Assembly (NCBI GenBank): GCA_002084435.1
Contig: NBLG01000025.1
Coordinates: 1 to 9,159, forward strand
DNA length: 9,159 bases
From: Tenericutes bacterium 4572_104
GTDB taxonomy: Bacteria > Bacillota_I > Bacilli_A > Izemoplasmatales > UBA5603
Direction: 5' to 3'
Below, piece after piece: positions 1 through 5,288 of the stretch (within the stretch, counting starts at the first letter, position 1; each line of letters starts with the position of its first letter). Under the pieces are notes generated by a model. The model was not told where the DNA came from and did no database searches. It worked only from the letters and a program-made list of their open reading frames with translations. The translations under genes were made by a program, and so were the position numbers.

Positions 1-1
1 A

Positions 2-265
2 AAACCTACACAAGAATTCATAGGGATTGTGAAGGGGTATGATTCTTCAAAAAAACTCGCTTTTATTGAACAGAGAAATTATTTTAAAATTGGAGATAAA
101 ATAGAAGTTGTATCTCCAAATAAAACATTTATTCATACAACAATAGAGAATTTATTTGATGAAGAGATGAATTCAATTGAAGTCGCAAGACATCCATTAC
201 AAAAATTATATATTAATATGGAAAAAGAAGTAAAACCATATGATATGATTAGGAGGGTAAAATGA
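2..265 (+). CDS. trhP: U32-family peptidase-like tRNA hydroxylation protein, C-terminal part (5' end outside window)
   Basis: The frame is open from the first bases of the window, so this is the last 87 codons of a longer gene and not a small gene starting at the GTG at 29. The residues match the C-terminal beta-barrel region of the U32 'collagenase-like' family: FIGIVKGYD, a middle IEQRNYFKIGDKIEV, then VARHPLQKLYI and the terminal KPYDMIRR. In B. subtilis the U32 protein next to udk is YrrO (TrhP2), which works with its paralogue YrrN in prephenate-dependent formation of 5-hydroxyuridine at tRNA position 34. The same role is inferred here from family and neighbour. The catalytic part lies upstream and cannot be seen. 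The gene ends in TGA, and its last bases overlap the udk start as ATGA, which implies translational coupling. No protease activity should be assumed. Confidence 0.87.
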   Translation, partial: KPTQEFIGIVKGYDSSKKLAFIEQRNYFKIGDKIEVVSPNKTFIHTTIENLFDEEMNSIEVARHPLQKLYINMEKEVKPYDMIRRVK

Positions 266-882
266 ATAAGCCAGTATTAATTGCAGTATCAGGAGGTTCA
301 TCTTCAGGAAAAACAACAGTAGTAAACAGTATCTTGGATCACTTACAAAATTATAAAATAGCAGTGATTAGGCATGATGATTATTATAAGGATCAATCTG
401 ACATGAGTATGGAAGAGAGAAAAAAGGTTAATTATGACCATCCTTTTGCTTTGGATAATGATTTGTTTATTAACCATCTTAAACAACTTATTGATGGACA
501 TCCTATAGAAAAACCAACCTATGATTTTGTAGAGTTAAATAGAGCGAAGAAAACAGAAACAATATATCCTTCAAAAATAATAATTATTGAAGGAATTCTA
601 GTCTTGGAAGATGAAAGAATTCGTGAATTAGCTGATATCAAACTTTACGTTGAAGCTGATGAAGATATAAGGTTTATTCGCCGCTTAAAAAGAGATACTG
701 AAGAGCGTGGAAGAACTATAGATTCAGTTATTGAACAGTATCTAACAACCGTTAAACCAATGCATTATGCATTTGTTAAACCAACAAAAAGATATGCGGA
801 TATAATTATCCCTAACGATTACTCACATGACGTCGCAGTAGATTTAATTAACGCTAAAATTATTACTATCTTAAATCGATAA
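262..882 (+). CDS. udk: Uridine kinase (uridine/cytidine monophosphokinase)
   Basis: Phosphorylates uridine and cytidine to UMP and CMP with ATP or GTP in cytosolic pyrimidine salvage. The 206-residue length is normal for the family. Visible motifs are the P-loop at residues 11-18 (GGSSSGKT; many homologues have GGSGSGKT), HDDYYKDQ at 38-45 with the likely catalytic Asp39, NYDHP at 57-61, PTYDF at 85-89, the Walker-B-like stretch IIIIEGILVLED at 106-117, and the arginine-rich lid RRLKRDTEERGR at 140-151. The tail KPTKRYADIIIP is also typical. The start ATG overlaps the TGA of the upstream gene and is preceded by a strong Shine-Dalgarno sequence, AGGAGGG at 251-257, so the start is secure. The trhP-udk-greA order is the same as in B. 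subtilis, which supports the call. No promoter of its own is seen. Confidence 0.97.
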   Translation: MNKPVLIAVSGGSSSGKTTVVNSILDHLQNYKIAVIRHDDYYKDQSDMSMEERKKVNYDHPFALDNDLFINHLKQLIDGHPIEKPTYDFVELNRAKKTETIYPSKIIIIEGILVLEDERIRELADIKLYVEADEDIRFIRRLKRDTEERGRTIDSVIEQYLTTVKPMHYAFVKPTKRYADIIIPNDYSHDVAVDLINAKIITILNR

Positions 883-895
883 TATATGATATAAT
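867..895 (+). promoter_or_regulatory. Extended -10 promoter for the greA operon
   Basis: TATAAT at 890-895 is a perfect -10 hexamer, preceded one base upstream by TG at 887-888, giving the extended -10 form TGATATAAT. The -35 position 17 bases upstream (867-872, TATCTT) is a poor match, as is common for extended -10 promoters. A start near 902 would give a leader of about 20 bases before greA. The -35 part lies inside the end of udk. AT-rich DNA yields such matches by chance, but the location just before a strong ribosome site favours it. Confidence 0.6.
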
Positions 896-909
896 AAATT
901 ACATTTTTT

Positions 910-915
910 AAGGAG
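910..915 (+). promoter_or_regulatory. Ribosome binding site that fixes the greA start
   Basis: AAGGAG at 910-915 leaves only one base before the ATG at 917 but seven before the ATG at 923. The second ATG is therefore the likely start, giving a protein beginning MENNYQ. Confidence 0.8.
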
Positions 916-922
916 AATGATT

Positions 923-1405
923 ATGGAAAATAACTATCAATTAACAGAAGCAGGATATGAACAATTAAAACAAGAATTAGAAGAATTAAAAGGCGTAAAA
1001 CGCATAGAAAACCTTGAAGCTTTAAAAGAAGCGAGATCTCAGGGCGATTTATCTGAAAACGCTGATTATGATGCCGCAAGAGAAGAACAAGCTAGAATAG
1101 AAAGCCGTATTAAAGAAATAGAGAACATCTTAAAACATTCAGAGATTATTAAAGAAAATAGTCGCTCAAAAATAGTAAGTATTGGTAAAACTGTAATTGT
1201 AAACATCATAAAAGATGGTAAAAAAATAATGGAAAATAAAGAATACACTATAGTAGGAAACTTGGAAGCTAATCCTTTTCTCGGTAAAATATCAAATGAA
1301 TCACCACTTGGTAAAGCTTTAATAGGGAAAAGAAAAGGTAAGGTCGTTACATATAAAACTGAAAGCAGACAAGAAATTACAGTAGAAATTGTCGATTTCA
1401 AATAA
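923..1405 (+). CDS. greA: Transcription elongation factor GreA
   Basis: Binds the secondary channel of RNA polymerase and stimulates cleavage of backtracked transcripts, releasing arrested complexes. The 160-residue product has the full two-domain structure. An N-terminal coiled coil (about 1-75) carries the tip motif GDLSENADYDAA at 41-52, where Asp42 and Glu45 are the expected Mg-coordinating acids. A C-terminal FKBP-like domain contains NPFLGKISNESPLGKAL, the signature of GreA-type factors. The start at ATG 923 is preferred over the in-frame ATG six bases upstream because of spacing to AAGGAG. An extended -10 promoter lies directly upstream, so greA can be transcribed apart from udk. The next gene, mtnN, begins 16 bases after its stop, and the chain continues to ygiQ. 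Confidence 0.98.
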   Translation: MENNYQLTEAGYEQLKQELEELKGVKRIENLEALKEARSQGDLSENADYDAAREEQARIESRIKEIENILKHSEIIKENSRSKIVSIGKTVIVNIIKDGKKIMENKEYTIVGNLEANPFLGKISNESPLGKALIGKRKGKVVTYKTESRQEITVEIVDFK

Positions 1406-1409
1406 TTAT

Positions 1410-1413
1410 GGGG
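1410..1413 (+). promoter_or_regulatory. Weak ribosome binding site for mtnN
   Basis: GGGG at 1410-1413 sits eight bases before the ATG at 1422. It is weak for this window, where other genes have AGGAGG-like sites, but it supports ATG 1422 over the in-frame TTG at 1389, which lies inside greA. Confidence 0.55.
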
Positions 1414-1421
1414 CGATTGAT

Positions 1422-2117
1422 ATGATAGGTATTATAGGAGCTATAGATAAAGAATTATTATTGTTTTTTCAAGAAATGACAATTGAGAAAACAGAGATAT
1501 TTGGAGATAAAACTTTCTATATAGGAACTTTAAAAGGTCATAAAGTATGTATCGCAAAATCTGGAATTGGAAAAGTTAACGCAGCTATTACAGCTACTAC
1601 AATGATTTTAAATTATAATATAAGGATGATTTTAAATACAGGAGTAGCTGGAGGCTTAAATCCAGTAAAAACTGGAGATATTATATTAGCTGAAGGAATA
1701 AGTTATTTTGATGTTTCCTTAACAGATATTGATGATATACCTTATGGAAAAATGGGGGATGACCCTTTAATCGTAAAAATAGATGAATTCTTATTAGAAA
1801 AAGGTAAAGAAATCTGTGTTAAGTTAGGATACAAATGTTTAGTAGGAAATCTTGTATCAGGAGACAAATTTCTAACAAGAAAAAAAGAATTAAGAAAAAT
1901 AATGCGTAATGTTGATAACATCTTAGGAGTTGAGATGGAGGGAATGGCAATTGCCTTGACAGCGCACAAATTTAATATACCCTTTATTTCTATACGAGGA
2001 ATCTCTGATGTTTTGGATACAGTTAAACAAAGTAAAATTTATAAGGATATTTCTCAAGAAGTGGCTGATAAAACAACGCATTTTGTTTTCCAATTTTTAG
2101 AGGGCTTAAATGAATAA
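1422..2117 (+). CDS. mtnN: 5'-methylthioadenosine/S-adenosylhomocysteine nucleosidase
   Basis: Cleaves adenine from methylthioadenosine, S-adenosylhomocysteine and 5'-deoxyadenosine, removing inhibitory by-products of S-adenosylmethionine use. From ATG 1422 the protein has 231 residues, the usual length. Family landmarks are the opening MIGIIGAIDKE with Glu11 (E12 of E. coli MTAN), SGIGKVNAA at 47-55, NTGVAGGLNP at 72-81, GNLVSGDKF at 142-150, VEMEGMAIA at 170-178 with Glu173 (E174), and RGISDVLD at 192-199 with the catalytic Asp196 (D197). All key residues are present. The in-frame TTG at 1389 would add 11 residues overlapping greA and is not credible. The gene ends inside the start of the next one (8-base overlap). 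Its position two genes before a radical-SAM enzyme that makes 5'-deoxyadenosine is functionally sensible, though this link is inference. Confidence 0.96.
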   Translation: MIGIIGAIDKELLLFFQEMTIEKTEIFGDKTFYIGTLKGHKVCIAKSGIGKVNAAITATTMILNYNIRMILNTGVAGGLNPVKTGDIILAEGISYFDVSLTDIDDIPYGKMGDDPLIVKIDEFLLEKGKEICVKLGYKCLVGNLVSGDKFLTRKKELRKIMRNVDNILGVEMEGMAIALTAHKFNIPFISIRGISDVLDTVKQSKIYKDISQEVADKTTHFVFQFLEGLNE

Positions 2118-2664
2118 AATTATACTTGATAATAAGATTCTTTATTATCAAGTTTTTTACAAAAAAATTAAACATATCTATTTGAGAGTGAAACCTGATA
2201 AGAGTATATATATTACTTGTCCATATAGAACATCTTCAAGTAATATAGAGGGATTTATTTTGAAAAACAAACAAAAGATATTAAAACATATTTCTATACT
2301 TGAACAAAAACAACCACTGTACTTAAAAGATGAAATGGATATATTTGGAGTTAGATATAAGATTAAATATGTTTTAAATCAAAAGAAGAACAATTATAAT
2401 ATAGTAGATAATGTAAGTTATAAAACTCAGTTAATGAAAAGCCGATATGGTAGTTGTATTCCTAAAAAACGAATTATTAAATTAAATACTTTATTAGCTC
2501 GTTTTAAAGAAAAATATTTAAAAACAATTTTAATTCATGAACTGATACATCTTGAAGTGCATAATCATCAAGAAGAGTTTTATTATTATATGAATAAATT
2601 GGTTCCTCAATATAAAATAATTAAAAAAGAATTACAAGAATTAACAAGAAAGTATGTGATTTAA
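2110..2664 (+). CDS. YgjP-type (DUF45, M48-like) zinc metallopeptidase-family protein
   Basis: A 184-residue protein of the YgjP/DUF45 family. The C-terminal half holds the family's hallmarks in order: KSRYGSC at 110-116 (most relatives have RWGSC), IKLNTLL at 123-129, and HELIH at 143-147 followed by NHQEEF at 152-157. His143, His147 and His153 are the expected zinc ligands, and Glu144 the expected general base. The N-terminal part is lysine-rich, with beta-strand-like stretches and FGVRYKIKY at 79-87. No signal peptide or membrane segment is seen, so it should be cytosolic. The fold resembles zincin peptidases, but proteolysis is not well established for the family; the E. coli protein has been described as a UTP pyrophosphatase, which I recall without being able to verify. 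The start ATG overlaps the mtnN stop by eight bases behind AGAGGG at 2099-2104, and the stop overlaps the ygiQ start. Confidence 0.87.
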   Translation: MNKIILDNKILYYQVFYKKIKHIYLRVKPDKSIYITCPYRTSSSNIEGFILKNKQKILKHISILEQKQPLYLKDEMDIFGVRYKIKYVLNQKKNNYNIVDNVSYKTQLMKSRYGSCIPKKRIIKLNTLLARFKEKYLKTILIHELIHLEVHNHQEEFYYYMNKLVPQYKIIKKELQELTRKYVI

Positions 2665-4469
2665 TGCCATTTCTACCGATTACACGTCTAGAAATGAAAG
2701 AACAGAATATCAGTCAACCTGACTTTGTTTTTGTAAGTGGTGATGCTTATTGCGATCATCCTTCTTTTGGCATAGCAATAATTTCAAGAATTCTTGAACG
2801 ACATGGCTTTACCGTTTGCATTCTAAGCCAACCTAATATTTCAAACCCTGAAGAATTTCTGGAATTTGGTATTCCCAAACTTGGTTGGTTAATTAGCTCT
2901 GGCAATATAGATTCCATGGTCAACCATTATACAGTTAACAAAAGGCGAAGAAGGAAGGATTATTACACCCCAGGCGGAATAATGGGTAAACGTCCAGATA
3001 GAGCCGTTATCAAGTATTCAAATACTGTAAGAAAATTAGACCCATCTGGCAATATTATTCTAGGTGGAATCGAAAGCTCACTCAGGCGTTTAGGACATTA
3101 TGATTATTGGAGCGATTCAGTTAAACAAAGTATCTTGTTAGAGTCTAAGGCAGACATTTTAGTTTATGGAATGGGAGAACTAGCTATTATTGAAATAGCT
3201 GAAGCTATAAAATCAGGTCTCGATTTAAAATATCTAACCTATGTTTCAGGTACTGTAGTTAAAACGCAAGACAAGAGCTTTATACCTGATGATGCTATAA
3301 TTTTACCAGAATTTAAAGAAATAACTCGAGATAAAAAAACATACGCTAAATCATTTATTATTCAGTATAATAATACTGATTCTATCCTAGCTAAACCTCT
3401 AGTAGAAAAATACGATGATATATATGTCATTCAAAATCCACCGATGAGGCCGCTAACAAGGTTAGAAATGGATGAAGTATATAACTTGCCTTTTATGAGA
3501 GAACCACATCCGTTATTAGAAAAACAAGGCCATATTTATGCGATGGATGAAGTTAAATTTTCTATTGTCGCAAATAGAGGTTGTTTCGGCGGCTGTAGTT
3601 TTTGCGCTTTGACTACACATCAAGGACGTGTTATTCAATCTCGTTCTAAAGAGTCAATTGTAAAAGAAGCCAAACAGATAATTTCAAGTAAAGATTTTAA
3701 GGGATATATTCACGATGTTGGAGGACCAACAGCTAATTTTTATCAAATAGCATGTCAAAAACAAGTTAAATATGGTGTATGTGTTAATAAAGCTTGTATA
3801 GGATATAAACCTTGTTCTAATTTGGAAGTATCGCATAAAGAGTACTTAGATGTACTGAGAACGCTAAGAAAATTAGATAATGTAAAAAAAGTCTTTATTC
3901 GTTCAGGGATTCGTTATGATTATTTGATGTATGATAAAAACACTGAGTTTTTCGAAGAACTAGTAAAATACCATGTTTCTGGACAATTAAAAGTTGCCCC
4001 AGAACATGTAAGCCCTAATGTTTTAAAGGTTATGGGGAAACCGAGAAGAGAATTATATGATAAATTTGTTAAACGCTATTATGAATTAAACAAAAAACTA
4101 AATAAAAATCAGTTTTTAGTTCCTTATTTAATGAGTTCTCATCCTGGTTCCACATTAAAAGATGCGATTATTTTGGCCGAATATGTAAGAGACATGAATT
4201 ATAATCCAAGACAGGTTCAAGATTTTTATCCTACGCCACTTACTTTAGCCACAACCATGTATTATACAGGATTAGATCCTAGAACTATGGAACCTATATA
4301 TGTAGCTAGAACTAAGCATGAAAAAGCAATGCAAAGAGCATTAATTCAATATCGCAACCCTAAAAACTATTATTTAGTTCATGAAGCTTTAATAAAAGAA
4401 GGGCGCACGGATTTAATCGGTTTTAAAAAACATTGCCTAATAAAACCAATAAATACAAAAAGAAATTAA
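2664..4469 (+). CDS. ygiQ: YgiQ family radical SAM protein
   Basis: A 601-residue radical-SAM protein of the YgiQ (UPF0313) family, whose substrate is not established. The N-terminal third (about 1-280) has the family opening FLPITRLEM, VSGDAYCDHPSFG and GGIESSLRRLGHYDYW, resembling a cobalamin-binding-like Rossmann region. The radical-SAM core follows, with the cluster motif Cys307-x3-Cys311-x2-Cys314 in RGCFGGCSFC and then HQGR. A second cysteine group, Cys364, Cys373, Cys378 and Cys384, precedes NLEVSH; similar cysteines occur in E. coli YgiQ. The C-terminal family signature is complete: VAPEHVSP, FLVPYLMSSHPG, QVQDFYPTP, MYYTGLDP and QRALIQYRNPKNYYLV. The start is the ATG of a TAATG stop-start overlap with no strong ribosome site, so translation is probably coupled to the upstream gene. 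No terminator is seen after it. The call to family is firm; the biological role is open. Confidence 0.95.
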   Translation: MPFLPITRLEMKEQNISQPDFVFVSGDAYCDHPSFGIAIISRILERHGFTVCILSQPNISNPEEFLEFGIPKLGWLISSGNIDSMVNHYTVNKRRRRKDYYTPGGIMGKRPDRAVIKYSNTVRKLDPSGNIILGGIESSLRRLGHYDYWSDSVKQSILLESKADILVYGMGELAIIEIAEAIKSGLDLKYLTYVSGTVVKTQDKSFIPDDAIILPEFKEITRDKKTYAKSFIIQYNNTDSILAKPLVEKYDDIYVIQNPPMRPLTRLEMDEVYNLPFMREPHPLLEKQGHIYAMDEVKFSIVANRGCFGGCSFCALTTHQGRVIQSRSKESIVKEAKQIISSKDFKGYIHDVGGPTANFYQIACQKQVKYGVCVNKACIGYKPCSNLEVSHKEYLDVLRTLRKLDNVKKVFIRSGIRYDYLMYDKNTEFFEELVKYHVSGQLKVAPEHVSPNVLKVMGKPRRELYDKFVKRYYELNKKLNKNQFLVPYLMSSHPGSTLKDAIILAEYVRDMNYNPRQVQDFYPTPLTLATTMYYTGLDPRTMEPIYVARTKHEKAMQRALIQYRNPKNYYLVHEALIKEGRTDLIGFKKHCLIKPINTKRN

Positions 4470-4493
4470 ATAAGATAAAAATATTATTATTAA

Positions 4494-4508
4494 TATATTG
4501 ACAATATA
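4494..4508. repeat. 15-bp odd-centred AT-rich palindrome
   Basis: TATATTGACAATATA reads as 7-base arms around A4501, with weaker pairing continuing outward to 4488 and 4514. The centre contains TTGACA, but no -10 hexamer lies at 16-18 bases from it. It could be an operator or simply an AT-rich coincidence. Confidence 0.3.
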
Positions 4509-4552
4509 ATATTATAAAAGGTTAGTCGATAAATATTCTCACAAAAATAACA

Positions 4553-4581
4553 TTTATAATACTATATAAAAATGATATAAT
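4553..4581 (+). promoter_or_regulatory. Upstream promoter candidate (P1) for the yqeG operon
   Basis: The extended -10 TGATATAAT occupies 4573-4581 (TATAAT at 4576-4581), base for base the same as the greA promoter -10. TTTATA at 4553-4558, at 17-base spacing, matches four of six consensus -35 positions. Transcription would begin near 4588, leaving a leader of about 137 bases before yqeG. Confidence 0.5.
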
Positions 4582-4595
4582 ATAATCAATAAGTT

Positions 4596-4604
4596 ATGTT
4601 ACAT
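4596..4604. promoter_or_regulatory. Operator-like palindrome, copy 1 (ATGTTACAT)
   Basis: ATGT-T-ACAT is a perfect odd-centred palindrome lying about 9 to 17 bases downstream of the predicted P1 start, a position where a bound repressor could block transcription. A second copy lies 83 bases downstream, centre to centre. The regulator is unknown, and the site is called only from symmetry and placement. Confidence 0.35.
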
Positions 4605-4671
4605 ATAGCTATTTTATTAAACTACTTGTATTTTTAATTCTAACCATGAATTAATTTCACCTTCAAAAAAA

Positions 4672-4700
4672 TAGACAAATGTAACATTTTTAGATATAAT
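4672..4700 (+). promoter_or_regulatory. Proximal promoter (P2) for the yqeG operon
   Basis: TAGACA at 4672-4677 (five of six -35 consensus bases) and a perfect TATAAT at 4695-4700 are separated by exactly 17 bases. The predicted start is near 4707, giving a leader of about 18 bases before the yqeG ATG, just enough for the ribosome site GGAGAAG at 4714-4720. This is the best sigma-A-type promoter in the window. Confidence 0.72.
4679..4687. promoter_or_regulatory. Operator-like palindrome, copy 2 (ATGTAACAT), inside the P2 spacer
   Basis: ATGT-A-ACAT lies wholly between the -35 and -10 hexamers of P2 (spacer 4678-4694), where a bound protein would exclude RNA polymerase. It is the same palindrome class as the copy at 4596-4604. 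Function is inferred from position only. Confidence 0.4.
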
Positions 4701-4724
4701 TATATTAGTATTTGGAGAAGAAAT

Positions 4725-5285
4725 ATGCTTGAATTATTTTTTAAAAGGAAATATTTTTATCCTGATGATTATCAAAAAACAGTCTATGATATTAACTTCA
4801 AAAAACTTTTAGAAGATAATATTCGCATTATAATGCTTGATTTAGACAATACATTAATACCATATGATGAAGATGATCCCACTAAAAAGATTGATTCTTT
4901 ATTTAAAGATTTAAAACAACTTGGCTTTGATGTATACATAATTTCTAATAATCAAAAGGGTAGAGTAAAATCATTCGCAAAACAAGTTGGAGTAAGATAT
5001 GTTTATAGCGCCAGAAAACCCTTTAGATTAGGGTTTAAACGGGCAATTCATTATGCAAATTACCCCGATCCTAACACTGTTTGTTTAATTGGAGATCAAT
5101 TTATGACAGATGTTTTAGGTGGAAAGCGAATGAATTTTAAAGTAATTGTCGTTGACACTTTAAAAAGACATGGAGAGAAATGGTTTACTAAGTTTAGTAA
5201 ATATTTAGAAAAGAGGATACTTGATAGATTACGGAGAACAGATCCGGATTTCTATTTCAAAATGAAACTTGACGAGAAGAGGTAG
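4725..5285 (+). CDS. yqeG: YqeG family HAD-type phosphatase
   Basis: A 186-residue HAD-superfamily phosphatase of subfamily IIIA. The catalytic motif LDLDNTL gives nucleophile Asp39 and acid Asp41 at 39-43. Motif II is IISNN with Ser74, motif III is probably Lys98 in ARKPF, and motif IV is GDQFMTD at 123-129 with Asp124 and Asp129. Family relatives include mitochondrial Gep4 and plant PGPP1, which dephosphorylate phosphatidylglycerophosphate, so a role in phosphatidylglycerol synthesis is plausible; the bacterial substrate is an inference. No transmembrane segment is evident, but the basic C-terminus might contact membrane. The start is set by GGAGAAG at 4714-4720 and lies just after promoter P2. 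yqeG leads the operon and is followed three bases later by yqeH, as in many Bacillota. It ends in TAG. Confidence 0.93.
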   Translation: MLELFFKRKYFYPDDYQKTVYDINFKKLLEDNIRIIMLDLDNTLIPYDEDDPTKKIDSLFKDLKQLGFDVYIISNNQKGRVKSFAKQVGVRYVYSARKPFRLGFKRAIHYANYPDPNTVCLIGDQFMTDVLGGKRMNFKVIVVDTLKRHGEKWFTKFSKYLEKRILDRLRRTDPDFYFKMKLDEKR

Positions 5286-5288
5286 AAG

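Larger units (their letters stand above)
4470..4724 (+). other. 255-base AT-rich intergenic region before yqeG
   Basis: The largest non-coding gap in the window. It holds an AT-rich palindrome centred on 4501, two candidate promoters (-10 hexamers at 4576-4581 and 4695-4700), and two 9-base ATGTWACAT palindromes at 4596-4604 and 4679-4687. I see no GC-rich terminator hairpin for the upstream operon, no riboswitch-like or T-box structure and no credible small gene. If the first promoter is used, the transcript would carry a leader of about 137 bases. Confidence 0.7.

Noticed and set aside
29..265. A small 78-codon gene starting at GTG 29
   Set aside because: The frame continues open to the window edge with residues that fit the U32 family, so this is the end of a truncated gene.
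1066..1401. Reverse-strand open frame of 111 codons across greA
   Set aside because: Shadow of greA; no ribosome site or recognisable family, and it covers the conserved GreA frame entirely.
1389..1421. TTG at 1389 as mtnN start
   Set aside because: It would overlap greA and add residues before the conserved MIGIIGA start; GGGG at 1410-1413 supports ATG 1422.
1742..1969. Reverse-strand open frame of 75 codons inside mtnN
   Set aside because: Shadow of the nucleosidase gene.
4498..4503. Perfect TTGACA as a promoter -35
   Set aside because: No -10-like hexamer at 16-18 bases downstream; TATAAA at 4513 is far too close.
4617..4712. Reverse-strand open stretch of about 30 codons in the yqeG upstream gap, ending FFEGEINSWLELKIQVV
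   Set aside because: It has no start codon with a ribosome site and matches no family I know. It overlaps promoter P2, so chance in AT-rich DNA is the simpler reading.
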